A stretch of 64,000 nucleotides of DNA from Rhodanobacter spathiphylli B39 (GCF_000264295.1 NZ_AJXT01000008.1:38569-102568), one strand, 5' to 3'; positions 1-8,788 are shown, numbered from the stretch's first letter. A program made the numbers and translations. The notes: a model not told the origin generated them from the letters alone.

Positions 1-286
1 GCAGCTGGCGGTACGCCCAGTCGCAGCGGCGACCGGCGCGGCGATCGCTGGAGCCGATGCCGCGCCATTCGTGCAGCACCACGGCGATGCCGCGTTCGGC
101 CAGCGCCTGGGCCAGCCGCAGGTAGTGACGGGCCGGCATGCCCATCGCTGGCAGCCAGTACAACAACTGGTGCCAGGCGCCGGCCGGCAACACCGCCAGC
201 AACTCGAAGCGTGCGCCGTCCGCGGCAGTGACCGGGATCACCAGCGACGTGGTGGCGGAAGCATCATCAAAAGAAGGGTCGGACAT
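1..286 (-). CDS. alpha/beta hydrolase, N-terminal part (runs off left edge)
   Basis: The ATG lies at 284-286 and the frame stays open for 95 codons to the window edge, so only the N-terminal third is present. The protein starts without a signal peptide. It has a beta-strand, then LLYWLPAMGMPARHY, then HEWRGIGSSDRRAG. The last resembles the D-x-R-G-x-G-x-S segment that follows the second strand in serine-type alpha/beta hydrolases (the COG4757 type is the closest I can think of). The nucleophile elbow and catalytic triad lie outside the window, so activity and substrate cannot be judged. The family call is an inference from the fold start only. Confidence 0.6.
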   Translation of the reverse strand, partial: MSDPSFDDASATTSLVIPVTAADGARFELLAVLPAGAWHQLLYWLPAMGMPARHYLRLAQALAERGIAVVLHEWRGIGSSDRRAGRRCDWAYRQL

Positions 287-318
287 TCCCACAGGCTAAC
301 CAATCGCCGCGTCGACCA

Positions 319-349
319 CAAAAAAAAGGGCCGGCTTGCGCCGGCCCTT
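319..349 (-). terminator. Rho-independent terminator of the cold-shock gene
   Basis: Read on the minus strand, an 8-bp stem GGGCCGGC/GCCGGCCC with a short loop is followed by a run of eight T. It sits about 25 bases past the stop codon of the cold-shock gene, which fits intrinsic termination of that transcript. Confidence 0.85.
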
Positions 350-371
350 CATACAGGTTCCGCTACCGCGA

Positions 372-581
372 TCAAACGGGGGTAACGTCTTCGGCCTGCA
401 AGCCCTTCTGTCCGTCCACGACATTGAAGCTCACTTTCTGACCTTCCTGCAGGCTCTTGAAACCCGAGCCGGTGATGGCGCGAAAATGCACGAACACGTC
501 AGGGCCATTATCGCGGCTGATAAAGCCGAAACCCTTGGCGTCATTGAACCACTTCACAGTACCTACTTCACGATCCGCCAT
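372..581 (-). CDS. cold-shock protein, CspA family
   Basis: A 69-residue single cold-shock domain, the normal length for the family. RNP-1 is visible as KGFGFI (residues 16-21) and RNP-2 as VFVHF (29-33), the aromatic patches that bind single-stranded RNA or DNA. Known role of the family: cytoplasmic RNA chaperone that melts secondary structure, often at low temperature or in stationary phase. An intrinsic terminator follows directly, so the gene is probably monocistronic. A long non-coding stretch upstream leaves room for the structured 5' leader typical of csp genes. Which paralogue (CspA, CspD or other) it is cannot be told from the sequence. Confidence 0.95.
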   Translation of the reverse strand: MADREVGTVKWFNDAKGFGFISRDNGPDVFVHFRAITGSGFKSLQEGQKVSFNVVDGQKGLQAEDVTPV

Positions 582-1127
582 GACTCACTCCGATCCAAAT
601 CCGAACGCTGAGACAAACCGGCCCCAACGGGCCGACGGTTTTACTGAGCATGCAGGGTCCGGTGCAACAGTCGGATTCAGGAAATCCCTACCGGGCACTC
701 TTGTAGCCAAGCAGACGCAGCACCCCAAGCATAACGGATTTTTTGCCGGCAAGTGATTTGTCAAGCGGCGCCGCAGGAGGATATTTCGTGAAGGGAAAAC
801 CGGACATCCGTGCGCGGTTTTCCTGTCATGGCCAGCAATCGAACCGACCCATTCCCCGACCCGGCGATTCGCTCCCCCAGGTCGAATCGGCGAATCCATT
901 CCCGTGGTGTTGCCCGTGTCCGGCATGAAACGGGAAAACACGAATTCCCGTCACGGGCCACCGGAAACGCCAATCCGGCCGCGGATCACCTCCGTGTCCC
1001 GGGCATTGAAGCCATGGCATGCGGAAATTCAGGTTTTCTTGACTGGCCGCGCGCTCTAGTGGCGGGAGCCGGCCGGTTCCCTGTGCGCATGGACCCGCCA
1101 AAGACCCAGACCCCCGAGGAGATCGAC
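582..1127. other. 546-base intergenic region between csp and a lipoprotein gene
   Basis: No convincing gene is seen here. The left part must hold the csp promoter and leader: on the minus strand there is a TTGACA at 764-759 and a TATGCT at 733-728, but their 25-base spacing is too wide for a normal sigma-70 pair, so no promoter is assigned. A hairpin (GGAAAACCG 794-802 pairing with CGGTTTTCC 815-823) has no T tract. TTGACT at 1039-1044 may belong to the promoter of the rightward lipoprotein gene, but no good -10 follows it. Confidence 0.6.
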
Positions 1128-1568
1128 ATGCCCAAGCTGCCCCGCACGATCCTGGTTGGCGCGCTTGCCGGCCTGCTGCTGGCTGGCTGCGCCGAACACC
1201 CGAACACCCGGGCCACCGGCACCACCGCCACCACCACTGCACCGACCAGCCACACCCGTCACCAGAGCGCCTCCGCTGCCAGTGCGGGCGACGATCAGGC
1301 GGAGTCGACGGACGAAACCGGGATTCCCGCCTGCGACGATTATCTGTCGAGTTACCTTGCCTGCCATCGCGCTGCGGACATCTATGCGCCGGACCAGTTG
1401 CAGTCGCGTTATGAAGCAATGCGCAGCAGCCTGCTGCGCGATTCGAAGAACCCGTCCATCCGGCCGCAACTGGCGGCGCGCTGCAATTCGCTATCCAGCC
1501 AGTTGCGTCAGGCACTGGACGGGAAGTCCTGCGCGGAAAATCCCGCGCCCGCAGCAAGCACGCCGTAG
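1128..1568 (+). CDS. hypothetical lipoprotein
   Basis: A 146-residue protein. The start ATG is preceded by a GAGGAG ribosome-binding site 6 bases upstream, which is why the longer upstream reading is rejected. The N-terminus is a lipoprotein signal with lipobox LLAGC (Cys about residue 23). A Thr/Ala/Ser-rich linker follows to about residue 55, then a small domain with two Cys pairs (CDDYLSSYLACH, ARCNS and SCAEN). The mature protein is probably anchored to a membrane facing the periplasm. I do not recognise the C-terminal domain; the spaced cysteines suggest disulfide bonds. It converges with the glycosylase gene only 7 bases away. Confidence 0.75.
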   Translation: MPKLPRTILVGALAGLLLAGCAEHPNTRATGTTATTTAPTSHTRHQSASAASAGDDQAESTDETGIPACDDYLSSYLACHRAADIYAPDQLQSRYEAMRSSLLRDSKNPSIRPQLAARCNSLSSQLRQALDGKSCAENPAPAASTP

Positions 1569-1575
1569 AAGCCGC

Positions 1576-2832
1576 TCAGCCCGGGCCGGCAAGCTTCACC
1601 CGGGCCGCTCGCCACTGCGCGCGCAGCAGCCGACCCAGCGATGCCGGTTGCGTGCTTCCCAGCCTGATCTTTTCCGTGCCATGCCATGTCGCGGTGGCCG
1701 CGATGGCCCTGGCCACGGCACTCACCAGAGCCGGCTCGGGCCTTGCGTCCGGTTCGAGGAACAGGGCCTTGACCTCGAACACGCCGGTGTCGCGATGCGC
1801 CTTGGCGTCCAGCCGGCCGACCAGGCGTCCCCGGTGCAGGATCGGCAGCACGAAGTAGCCGTAACGACGCTTCGCGGCCGGCGTGTAGCACTCGAGCGTG
1901 TATTCGAAGCCGAACATGGCCAGCACGCGACTGCGATCCCAGACCAGCGGATCGAACGGTGACAGCAGCGTGGTGAGGGTGGCGCGCAGCTTTCCGGCGA
2001 GCGCCTTGTCCAGCCATTCCGCATGCTCGCGGTGCACATAACCGGGCGTACCCCAGCCCTCGACCGGCACTGCCAGCAGTTCGCCGCTTTCCAGCAGGGG
2101 TGCCAGCTCGCGATCGCTGACCCGGGGCTTGAGCCGAAAGTAGTCGCCGATCCACGCCGCTGGCGTCACGCCCAGCGCCCGCACGGTTTCGAGAATGAAA
2201 TGCCGGCGCTGCTGTGCCGGCGAGAAAGCGAGCGTGACGTCGAACGGCGGGTCGAGCCCGGCCAGCACCCGTTCGGCCAGATCGTAGACGCGCTGGAACC
2301 TGTCGCGCCGGGCCACCATCAGTTCGCCCAGGGCAAACCATGCCTCCAGCCAGCGTTTCTCCGGCTTCCACTCCCACCAGCCCGAGCTGGCGCCGCCGTC
2401 GCGGCGCTCGAAGTCCGCGGCGCGAACCGGGCCGGAATCGCGGATGCCCGCCAGCAGCGCGTCCATGTCCTTGCGGTGCTCGCGGTGAACGCGCTGTGCA
2501 TGGCGGTGCGCCCAGTGATGGCTGCGATGATCCTGTCCGCCCCGGTGCCAGGCGATGTCCGCGGCGCTGACGAAACACGCTTCATGGGCCCAGCACTCGG
2601 CGAGCTGCCCCTGCGCCAGCGCCTCGTCCAGCCACGCCATCGGGTAGTTGCCCAGGCGCGAATGCAGGACGAGGTACGGGCTGCGCGCCACCACGTGGAT
2701 GGTATCGATCTGCAGCATCCGCATGCGCTCGATGGCAGTCACCAGGTCTGCCCGCCGGGGCTGTCGCTTCGGCGGCTGCAGCAGGCCCTGGGCGGCCAGC
2801 TGCATGGCCCTGGCCTGGGCCAGCTTCAACAT
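1576..2832 (-). CDS. winged-helix DNA glycosylase of the AlkX/YcaQ (HTH_42) family
   Basis: A 418-residue protein of the AlkZ-like superfamily: tandem winged-helix domains followed by a beta-barrel. The catalytic signature is LQID, i.e. Q41-x-D43, directly before THVVARSPYL-like helix residues. A Q-hydrophobic-D signature marks the YcaQ/AlkX branch, whose known members unhook interstrand DNA crosslinks; the AlkZ branch has QxQ. I chose ATG 2832 because family members begin near LxLAQAR; a TTG nine codons upstream (2859) would also be in frame, and neither has a strong Shine-Dalgarno sequence. It stands alone, so no self-resistance cluster is implied, and a general DNA-repair role is likely. 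Confidence 0.88.
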   Translation of the reverse strand: MLKLAQARAMQLAAQGLLQPPKRQPRRADLVTAIERMRMLQIDTIHVVARSPYLVLHSRLGNYPMAWLDEALAQGQLAECWAHEACFVSAADIAWHRGGQDHRSHHWAHRHAQRVHREHRKDMDALLAGIRDSGPVRAADFERRDGGASSGWWEWKPEKRWLEAWFALGELMVARRDRFQRVYDLAERVLAGLDPPFDVTLAFSPAQQRRHFILETVRALGVTPAAWIGDYFRLKPRVSDRELAPLLESGELLAVPVEGWGTPGYVHREHAEWLDKALAGKLRATLTTLLSPFDPLVWDRSRVLAMFGFEYTLECYTPAAKRRYGYFVLPILHRGRLVGRLDAKAHRDTGVFEVKALFLEPDARPEPALVSAVARAIAATATWHGTEKIRLGSTQPASLGRLLRAQWRAARVKLAGPG

Positions 2833-3002
2833 GTGGCCGCTTGCTGAAGCGCCGCCCAACGATGCTTGTTCTTCACGTCTTCATGACCGAAACCTTGAGA
2901 CGGCATTTACAAATCCCCTGCTAGCGTGGCCTTCGTTCGATCACTGCGAGGTGCCATCCAGCACCCGCCGACTTCACCCGATCATTCTGGCATGGAGTTC
3001 CG

Positions 3003-3434
3003 ATGATGAAATATCGCAAACCGCTGTTGACCGCCCTCGCCGCCTCGGCCCTGCTGCTGGCGGGCCAGGTGATTGCCCAGAACTCGACGACACAGAACTC
3101 GGCGACACAGAACTCGACGACACAGGACACGACGCCCCAGAACACCGCCCCCGCCAGCGCGACGCCCCAGGCCACGCCCCCCATGCCTGCCGACCAGACC
3201 ACCGCCACCATGAATACGCCGAGTGGCGAGTTGACCGTGCACTCGAGCATGCCGGCGCCGCCCCCGGCGGGCCCGGCGCCGTCGTTCGAGCAGTTGTCCG
3301 GCGGTACTCGCTACATCACCGAGGACCAGGCTTCAGCCTATCCCCTGCTGGCCAACGATTTCATCTACGCCGACCACAACCGCAACGGCCGCATCAGCAA
3401 GGACGAATACCAGCGCTGGGCCGCGCAGAAGTAG
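3003..3434 (+). CDS. secreted EF-hand-like protein with Gln/Asn/Thr repeats
   Basis: A 143-residue protein with a signal peptide (hydrophobic core up to VIAQ, residue about 26). Next come QNSTT/QNSAT repeats and a Pro/Ala/Thr-rich linker to about residue 90. The C-terminus holds one canonical EF-hand loop, DHNRNGRISKDE (about 124-135), with the expected D-x-N-x-N-G-x-I-S-x-x-E ligand order, so it should bind Ca2+ in the periplasm or outside the cell. The linker is encoded by a 15-bp tandem repeat. Two in-frame ATG codons stand at 3003 and 3006. The function is unknown; calcium sensing or structural stabilisation is inferred from the motif only. Confidence 0.8.
   Translation: MMKYRKPLLTALAASALLLAGQVIAQNSTTQNSATQNSTTQDTTPQNTAPASATPQATPPMPADQTTATMNTPSGELTVHSSMPAPPPAGPAPSFEQLSGGTRYITEDQASAYPLLANDFIYADHNRNGRISKDEYQRWAAQK
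3078..3152 (+). repeat. 15-bp tandem repeat inside the EF-hand gene
   Basis: Units of CAGAACTCGACGACA start at 3078, 3093 and 3108 (the middle one with one change). Two diverged units follow at 3123 and 3138. Being a multiple of three, the repeat keeps the frame and encodes Q-N-S-T-T blocks. Such repeats can change copy number by slippage and alter linker length. Confidence 0.85.
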
Positions 3435-3551
3435 GTTGCAGCGAAGGCTGCCGGCCTTCGGGCCGGCGCCGGTTGATGTCCGCTCGACCGTCATCCACAG
3501 TCCACGCGAGCTCCGCTAGACTGCTGCGCCCGATCCAGGAATCCGCTTTAC

Positions 3552-4646
3552 ATGAAGCCATTGATGGCGGCTGCGGCCGTAACCCTGGGCGGCTTCTGCG
3601 CCGTCGCTGCCGTGCACGCGCAGAACCCGGACCCCACCGACATCCGCGGCTGCACGGCCATCGAGAGCGATGCTCAACGCCTGGCCTGCTACGACCACGC
3701 CACCGGACGGGTCAACCTGCCGGTGGCCCGCAAACGCGTGGATGCCAGCACCCGCACACCAGGCATATTCGGCCGCGACGACAAGCGGGCGTCCGCCGAT
3801 GAACCGGGCAACAAGGAGGTGGCACAGCCACTGTCCCTGCTGGACAGCCGCTGGGAGCTGTCGCCGGAGAGCAAGCTCGGCACGTTCAACATCCGCGGCT
3901 ACAACCCGGTCTACGTGATGCCGGCGTTCATGACCAGCCACCAGAACAACCGCCCGCACAGCCCGAGTCCCGACAACACCGTCAGCGGCAACAGCGAGCG
4001 GCTGCAGAACGTCGAGGCGAAGTTCCAGCTGAGCCTGAAGGCCAAGGTCTGGCAGGGCGTGTTCGGGGACGCCGGCGACCTGTGGGTGGGCTATACCCAG
4101 TCATCGCGCTGGCAGGTCTACAACTCGACCCTCTCGCGCCCGTTCCGCGAGACCGATTACGAACCCGAGGCGACGCTGGTGTTCGACACCCACTACCGGG
4201 TGTTTGGCTGGACTGGCCGCCTGCTGGGCATCGGCGTGGACCACCAGTCGAATGGCCGCGGCGATCCGCTGTCGCGCAGCTGGAACCGGGTGATCGCCGA
4301 CGTCGGCTTCGAACGCGACGGCTGGACGGTGATGCTGCGTCCGTGGTGGCGCATCCCGGAAGCGCGCAGCGACGACGACAATCCCGACATCAGTGATTAC
4401 ATGGGACGCGGCGAAGTGCAGATCGTGCATGAATGGCACGGCCAGGAATTCGGCATGATGCTGCGCCACTCGATGCGCGGCGGCAGCCGCAGCCACGGCG
4501 CGGCCCGCTTCAGCTGGAGCTTTCCGATGGCCGGCAACCTGCGCGGCTACATGGAAGTGTTCAAGGGCTATGGCGAAAGCCTGATCGACTACAACCACAA
4601 CGCCACCTACCTCGGCGTGGGCATTTCGCTGCTCGACTGGTACTGA
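3552..4646 (+). CDS. pldA: outer-membrane phospholipase A (OMPLA)
   Basis: A 364-residue precursor with signal peptide (cleavage near AVHAQ, residue 23), an N-terminal extension, then a phospholipase A1 barrel. The catalytic residues are directly visible: H231 and S233 in DHQSNGRG and N245 in SRSWNR. Their spacing is the same as His142/Ser144/Asn156 of the E. coli enzyme. YTQSSRWQ (181-188) is a further family signature, and the final residues end in an aromatic (LLDWY), typical of outer-membrane barrels. Known role: Ca2+-dependent hydrolysis of acyl chains of phospholipids that have moved to the outer leaflet. It is followed by a strong terminator and probably transcribed alone. Confidence 0.95.
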   Translation: MKPLMAAAAVTLGGFCAVAAVHAQNPDPTDIRGCTAIESDAQRLACYDHATGRVNLPVARKRVDASTRTPGIFGRDDKRASADEPGNKEVAQPLSLLDSRWELSPESKLGTFNIRGYNPVYVMPAFMTSHQNNRPHSPSPDNTVSGNSERLQNVEAKFQLSLKAKVWQGVFGDAGDLWVGYTQSSRWQVYNSTLSRPFRETDYEPEATLVFDTHYRVFGWTGRLLGIGVDHQSNGRGDPLSRSWNRVIADVGFERDGWTVMLRPWWRIPEARSDDDNPDISDYMGRGEVQIVHEWHGQEFGMMLRHSMRGGSRSHGAARFSWSFPMAGNLRGYMEVFKGYGESLIDYNHNATYLGVGISLLDWY

Positions 4647-4652
4647 ATACGA

Positions 4653-4686
4653 CGAAGGCCCGGCAAGCTGCCGGGCCTTCGTTCAT
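4653..4686 (+). terminator. terminator hairpin after pldA
   Basis: A 13-bp perfect stem (4653-4665 with 4669-4681, core GAAGGCCCGGCA) with a 3-base loop lies 7 bases past the pldA stop. The T tract is weak (TTC), so it may work in both directions, serving the convergent slyD gene too. Confidence 0.7.
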
Positions 4687-4713
4687 CGGTGCCGCGTCAC
4701 GACTGGCGCAAAC

Positions 4714-5202
4714 TCAGTGGTGATGGCCGCCGGCGCCGTGCACGTGACCATGCTGCAGCTCTTCGGCGGTGGCGTCGCGCACGTCGGTCACCTCGATGGC
4801 GAAGTGCAGGGTCTTGCCCGCCAGCGGGTGGTTCGCATCGATGAACACCACGCCGTTCTCGACCTTGCTCACGGTGACGTTGATCTGGCCTTCCGGACCG
4901 TTGCCCTGGAACTGCATGCCGGGCTGGATGTCCTCGACGCCCTGGAACGCCTCGCGCGGAACCTGTTGCATCAGCTCGGCGTGATGCACGCCGTAACCTT
5001 CCTCCGGCGCCACGTGGGCGTCGAACTTGTCACCCACCGAACGGCCTTCCATCTGCTTTTCCAGACCCGGCACGATATGGCCCTGGCCATGCAGGTAGGT
5101 CAGCGGCTCGCGACCGGCGGAGCTGTCGATGACCTGGCCTTCGTCGTCGGTCAGCGTGTAATGGAAGGCGGCTACGGAGTTCTGGGCAATCTGCATGGTC
5201 AT
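4714..5202 (-). CDS. slyD: FKBP-type peptidyl-prolyl isomerase, SlyD family
   Basis: A 162-residue cytoplasmic protein. FKBP halves flank an insert-in-flap chaperone domain (about residues 70-125), and the C-terminus is His-rich (HGHVHGAGGHHH), as in metal-binding SlyD. Typical motifs are SSAGREPLTYLHGQGHIVPGL and EEGYGVHH. Known role: proline isomerase and chaperone, and in some bacteria a nickel donor for metalloenzymes; no hydrogenase or urease genes lie nearby. The start is chosen at MTMQIAQNS because it matches family N-termini, although the frame is open further upstream. The His tail is shorter than in E. coli SlyD. Confidence 0.93.
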   Translation of the reverse strand: MTMQIAQNSVAAFHYTLTDDEGQVIDSSAGREPLTYLHGQGHIVPGLEKQMEGRSVGDKFDAHVAPEEGYGVHHAELMQQVPREAFQGVEDIQPGMQFQGNGPEGQINVTVSKVENGVVFIDANHPLAGKTLHFAIEVTDVRDATAEELQHGHVHGAGGHHH

Positions 5203-5353
5203 CTCGCGATCGGGTTCGGGTTCGCCGGCCACATCGCCGACATGAATCACGCAGTTTAGCAGAGGCCGCCAAGGCGCCTGCGAGGGATCGGAAGACGGGC
5301 CATGCAGGCCCGTGAACCCGGCCTGCCGTGGTCCGGACGGCAACTTCGGCCCA

Positions 5354-5839
5354 TCAACCGCCGAGACGTGCCCGCGTGTCCTTGCCGATCTTCTCCGGCG
5401 TGTCGGTGGAGGCGTAGCGCCTGACCACCTGGCCGTCCGCATCGACCAGGAACTTGGTGAAGTTCCATTTGATCGATTCGCTGCCCAGGATGCCCTTGCC
5501 TTCGCTTTTCAGCCACTTGTACAGCGGGTCGGCGTGCTCGCCGTTCACCTCGATCTTGGCGAACATCGGAAAGGTCACGTCGTACTGGGTGCTGCAGAAG
5601 TTGCGGATCTCGGCCTCGTCACCGGGCTCCTGGTGACCGAACTGGTCGCACGGGAAGCCCAGCACCACCAGCCCCTGGTCGCGCTGGTCCTGCCACAGCG
5701 TCTCCAGTCCCTTGTACTGCGGAGTGAAGCCGCACCTGGAGGCCACGTTGACGATCAGCAGCGTCTTGCCACGCCACTCGGCCAGCGAGCGCGGCTGGCC
5801 CTCGATATCGCGAACGGTGAAATCGTAGACGCTGGACAT
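5354..5839 (-). CDS. glutathione peroxidase (thiol peroxidase type)
   Basis: A 161-residue cytoplasmic protein, the usual length for bacterial Gpx. The catalytic Cys36 is in [12 protein letters not shown]. Gln70 lies in FGHQEPG and Trp125-Asn126 in WNFTKF, completing the tetrad. A second cysteine sits in GFPCDQF (Cys64). Bacterial members of this cysteine type usually reduce lipid and organic hydroperoxides with thioredoxin rather than glutathione, so the electron donor here is an inference. The gene is divergent from metN with about 100 bases between them. Nothing unusual is seen in the sequence. Confidence 0.93.
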   Translation of the reverse strand: MSSVYDFTVRDIEGQPRSLAEWRGKTLLIVNVASRCGFTPQYKGLETLWQDQRDQGLVVLGFPCDQFGHQEPGDEAEIRNFCSTQYDVTFPMFAKIEVNGEHADPLYKWLKSEGKGILGSESIKWNFTKFLVDADGQVVRRYASTDTPEKIGKDTRARLGG

Positions 5840-5940
5840 GGCCGGACTCCGTGTTGATGGGGCAATCCGGCAGCATACGCCATCGGTGGCCGGGCCCGTG
5901 GCATAGAATGCCGCATCCACCCGCTGGCCAGGCCCACGCC

Positions 5941-6951
5941 GTGATCCGTTTCGTCGATGTCCACAAGTCCTACCGCGTCGACGGCAGGGACATCCCTGCC
6001 TTGCAGCCGTTCGATCTCGACATTGCCGATGGCGAGGTGTTCGGCATCATCGGCCTTTCCGGCGCCGGCAAATCGACGCTTATACGGCTGATCAACCTGC
6101 TCGAACGACCCAGCGGCGGGCACATCTTCGTCAACGACACCGAGATGACCGCGCTGGCCGAGCCGGCACTGCGCGCGCAGCGACGACGGATCGGCATGAT
6201 CTTCCAGCACTTCAACCTGCTCGCCTCGCAGACGGTGGCGGACAACGTGGCGTTCCCGCTGCGACTGGCCGGAGAACGCGACACGGCGGCATTGCAGGCC
6301 CGCGTGGGCGAGCTGCTGGCACGGGTGGGCCTCAGCGACCACGCGGACAAATACCCGTCACAGCTTTCCGGCGGCCAGAAGCAGCGCGTGGGCATCGCCC
6401 GCGCGCTGGCCAACCGGCCGTCCATCCTGCTCTGCGACGAAGCCACCAGTGCGCTCGATCCGCAGACCACCGCCTCGGTGCTCGAACTGCTGGCCGAGAT
6501 CAACCGCGAGCTGAAACTCACCATCGTGCTGATCACCCACGAAATGGACGTGGTGCGCCGCGTGTGCGATCGCGTGGCGGTGCTCGACGCCGGCGTGATC
6601 GTCGAACACGGCCCGGTGGCCGACGTGTTCCTGCACCCGCAGCACCCCACGACCCGGCGCTTCGTCAACGAGGCCCTGCCCGAGGAAGCGGCCAGCGAAC
6701 ACACGCCCTTCGCGCAGGTGCCCGGCCACATCGTGCGCCTGAGCTTCCGCGGCGACGCCACGCTGACCCCGTCGCTGAGCCGGGTGGCGCGGGAAACCGG
6801 CGTGGAATTCAACATCCTGGCCGGGCGCATCGACCGCATCAAGGATCTGCCCTACGGCCAGCTCACCCTGGCGATGCAGGGCGCACAGGTGCAAATCGCA
6901 CTGGCCGCGCTGCGCGAGGCCGGCATCGAGATCGAGGAGCTGCCCCGATGA
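5941..6951 (+). CDS. metN: methionine ABC transporter, ATP-binding subunit
   Basis: A 336-residue ATPase starting at GTG 5941 ([11 protein letters not shown], matching MetN N-termini). Walker A is GLSGAGKST (38-46), the signature [15 protein letters not shown], and Walker [13 protein letters not shown]. The C-terminal 80 residues form a NIL/ACT-like domain ([18 protein letters not shown]). In known MetNI this domain binds methionine and inhibits transport when the cell is replete. The gene overlaps metI by four bases (ATGA), so the two are translationally coupled. With metQ it would import D- and L-methionine at the inner membrane. No SAM riboswitch is recognisable upstream. Confidence 0.95.
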   Translation: MIRFVDVHKSYRVDGRDIPALQPFDLDIADGEVFGIIGLSGAGKSTLIRLINLLERPSGGHIFVNDTEMTALAEPALRAQRRRIGMIFQHFNLLASQTVADNVAFPLRLAGERDTAALQARVGELLARVGLSDHADKYPSQLSGGQKQRVGIARALANRPSILLCDEATSALDPQTTASVLELLAEINRELKLTIVLITHEMDVVRRVCDRVAVLDAGVIVEHGPVADVFLHPQHPTTRRFVNEALPEEAASEHTPFAQVPGHIVRLSFRGDATLTPSLSRVARETGVEFNILAGRIDRIKDLPYGQLTLAMQGAQVQIALAALREAGIEIEELPR

Positions 6952-7625
6952 ATCCGCTGCAGAAACTTTTCCCCAACATCGACGACTGGGGCGAGATCGG
7001 CCGCGCCAGCATCGACACCTTGCTGATGCTGGGCGGCTCGCTGGCGCTCACCGTGCTGATCGGCCTGCCGCTGGGCGTGCTGCTGTACCTCACCGGCAAG
7101 GGCCAGCTGCGGCCGATGCCGAAGCTCTACGCGGTGACCTCGCTGCTGGTGAACGTCCTTCGCTCGGTGCCGTTCATCATCCTGATGATCGTGCTGATGC
7201 CGGTCACCTACGCCCTGGTCGGCACCAAGCTGGGCATCCGCGGCGCGATTCCGCCACTGGTGATCGGCGCGGCGCCGTTCTTCGCGCGGCTGGTGGAGAC
7301 CGCGCTGCGCGAAGTGCAGCAGGGCGTGATCGAGGCCAGCCAGGCGATGGGCGCCAGCCTGTGGCAGATCGTGCGCCATGTGCTGCTGCCCGAGGCACGC
7401 GGCGGCCTGTTCGCCGGCATCACGGTCACCGCGATCGCCCTGGTCGGCTACACCGCAATGGGCGGCGCGATCGGCTCGGGCGGACTTGGCGACCTGGCGT
7501 ACCGCTACGGCTACCTCAGCTACAAGTCGGACTACATGCTGGTCACCGTGGTGCTGCTGATCGTGCTGGTGCAGGTGCTGCAGATGATCGGCGACCGCAT
7601 CGTGCTGCGTTATAAGCAACGCTGA
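6948..7625 (+). CDS. metI: methionine ABC transporter, permease subunit
   Basis: A 225-residue inner-membrane protein with about five transmembrane segments, standard for MetI. The cytoplasmic EAA loop that docks on MetN is visible as [20 protein letters not shown] (about residues 139-158). The start ATG overlaps the metN stop, so expression is coupled. Substrate specificity comes from the binding lipoprotein MetQ, encoded 231 bases downstream behind what looks like a separate promoter. Confidence 0.95.
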   Translation: MNPLQKLFPNIDDWGEIGRASIDTLLMLGGSLALTVLIGLPLGVLLYLTGKGQLRPMPKLYAVTSLLVNVLRSVPFIILMIVLMPVTYALVGTKLGIRGAIPPLVIGAAPFFARLVETALREVQQGVIEASQAMGASLWQIVRHVLLPEARGGLFAGITVTAIALVGYTAMGGAIGSGGLGDLAYRYGYLSYKSDYMLVTVVLLIVLVQVLQMIGDRIVLRYKQR

Positions 7626-7800
7626 CTTGATCATTTGTGCCTGGCGCCATGGGCGGCCTACCTTCGTGGGCCGCTCATCGGAATCGCCGCCTTGGAACTG
7701 CTGCTCGCCGCCCTCGCCGCCACCCTGGCCCTGCTCCTGCTGGCTGGCTACTGCTCCCGACCCAAGGTCTGACGCGTCCTCGTCGGCGCCATCGCACGAT

Positions 7801-7829
7801 TTGTGTTTGGCGGTATAGACGTCTATTAT
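7801..7829 (+). promoter_or_regulatory. metQ promoter region with met-box-like palindrome AGACGTCT
   Basis: AGACGTCT (7817-7824) is exactly the 8-bp consensus met box bound by MetJ in enterobacteria, within the longer palindrome TAGACGTCTA. It overlaps a candidate -10 (TATTAT 7824-7829), with TTGTGT 17 bases upstream as a weak -35. The metQ ATG follows 33 bases after the box. MetJ normally needs two or more adjacent boxes, and the neighbouring 8-mers match poorly, so the regulator is uncertain. Confidence 0.5.
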
Positions 7830-7856
7830 TGTGCATTGCACAAGTGAACTTCCGCC

Positions 7857-8654
7857 ATGAAACTGCTGCACGTCTTCCTCGCCACGACCCTGATCCTGCT
7901 CTCGCTGACGGCCTGCTCCGCGCCGAAACAGGACGATCACGTCCTCACCGTGGCCGCTACCGCGGTTCCCCATGCCGAGATCCTCAAGCAGGTAAAACCG
8001 CTGCTGGCGAAACAGGGCGTGGACCTGCAGATCAGGGTATTCGCCGACTACGTGCAGCCGAACACCCAGGTGGCCGAGAAAAACATCGACCTGAACTACT
8101 TCCAGACCAGGCCGTACCTGGATGCGTTCAACCGCGAACGCGGCACCGACCTGGTGATCGTCACCGGTGTGCACATCGAGCCGTTCGGTGCTTACTCGCA
8201 CAAGTACACGAGCATCGACCGGTTGCCCGACGGCGCCAGCGTCACCCTGCCGAACGACCCCAGCAACAACAGCCGCGCGCTGCTGTTGCTGGCGAAACAC
8301 GGCCTGATCACGCTGAAGGACCCGAGCAACGAGATGTCCACGCTGAAGGACGTCACCGCGAATCCGAAGCATCTGAAGTTCCGCGAGCTGGAGGCGGCGA
8401 TGCTGCCGCGCACGCTGGACGAAGTGGACATGGCCCTGATCAACACCAACTACGCGCTGGCCGCCGGCCTGAACCCCACGAAGGACGCCCTGCTGATCGA
8501 GGACAAGGACTCACCCTACGTGAACTACCTGGTCGGCCGCCCCGACAACCGGAACGACCCGCGCGTGCAGAAACTGGCGAAGGCGCTGACCAGTCCCGAG
8601 ATCAGGGCATTCATCGAACAGCAGTACCACGGCGCCGTGCTGCCGGCGTTCTGA
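7857..8654 (+). CDS. metQ: methionine-binding lipoprotein of the MetNIQ transporter
   Basis: A 265-residue lipoprotein with lipobox LTACS (Cys about residue 20) and a NlpA/MetQ substrate-binding domain. Family motifs include the segments around VQPNTQVAEKNIDLNYFQ, GAYSHKYTS and LPNDPSNNSRALLLL. Known role: periplasmic capture of methionine, lipid-anchored to the inner membrane, and delivery to MetI. It is separated from metI by 231 bases containing a possible met-box promoter, so it can be expressed apart from metNI and in excess over them, as is usual for binding proteins. Confidence 0.95.
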   Translation: MKLLHVFLATTLILLSLTACSAPKQDDHVLTVAATAVPHAEILKQVKPLLAKQGVDLQIRVFADYVQPNTQVAEKNIDLNYFQTRPYLDAFNRERGTDLVIVTGVHIEPFGAYSHKYTSIDRLPDGASVTLPNDPSNNSRALLLLAKHGLITLKDPSNEMSTLKDVTANPKHLKFRELEAAMLPRTLDEVDMALINTNYALAAGLNPTKDALLIEDKDSPYVNYLVGRPDNRNDPRVQKLAKALTSPEIRAFIEQQYHGAVLPAF

Positions 8655-8662
8655 CCTTGGCA

Positions 8663-8780
8663 CTCCCTCCCTGCTTGCCCCAAAGGGACTTCCTTCGGTC
8701 GCAGGGGAGGATTGGGGTCGGGTGCTCCTGACCTTCCACGCCCGCCCGAGCAACCTCCACCCCTGCAAGCAGGAAGGAGC
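8663..8780. repeat. nested palindromic intergenic element
   Basis: Between the convergent metQ and pncB genes. An outer inverted repeat CCTGCTTG (8670-8677) / CAAGCAGG (8766-8773) encloses GCAGGGGAGG (8701-8710), which pairs imperfectly with CCTCCACCCCTGC (8754-8766). It has no coding signal. The layout resembles the extragenic palindromes scattered through many high-GC proteobacteria. It may also act as a terminator for both genes, although no T tract is present. Copy number in the genome cannot be seen from here. Confidence 0.45.
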
Positions 8781-8788
8781 AAGTCGCC

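Noticed and set aside
794..823. Hairpin GGAAAACCG/CGGTTTTCC upstream of the first lipoprotein.
   Set aside because: A 12-base loop and no T tract; no gene ends next to it, so no role can be supported.
3445..3470. GC-rich hairpin after the EF-hand gene.
   Set aside because: GCCGGCC/GGCCGGC stem without any T tract; common by chance at this base composition.
5840..5940. Possible SAM riboswitch before metN.
   Set aside because: No conserved aptamer blocks and only 100 bases available between the divergent starts.
7692..7772. A 26-codon hydrophobic frame starting at TTG between metI and metQ.
   Set aside because: Weak ribosome-binding site, non-ATG start and Leu/Ala composition that arises easily in GC-rich DNA; not enough to call a gene.
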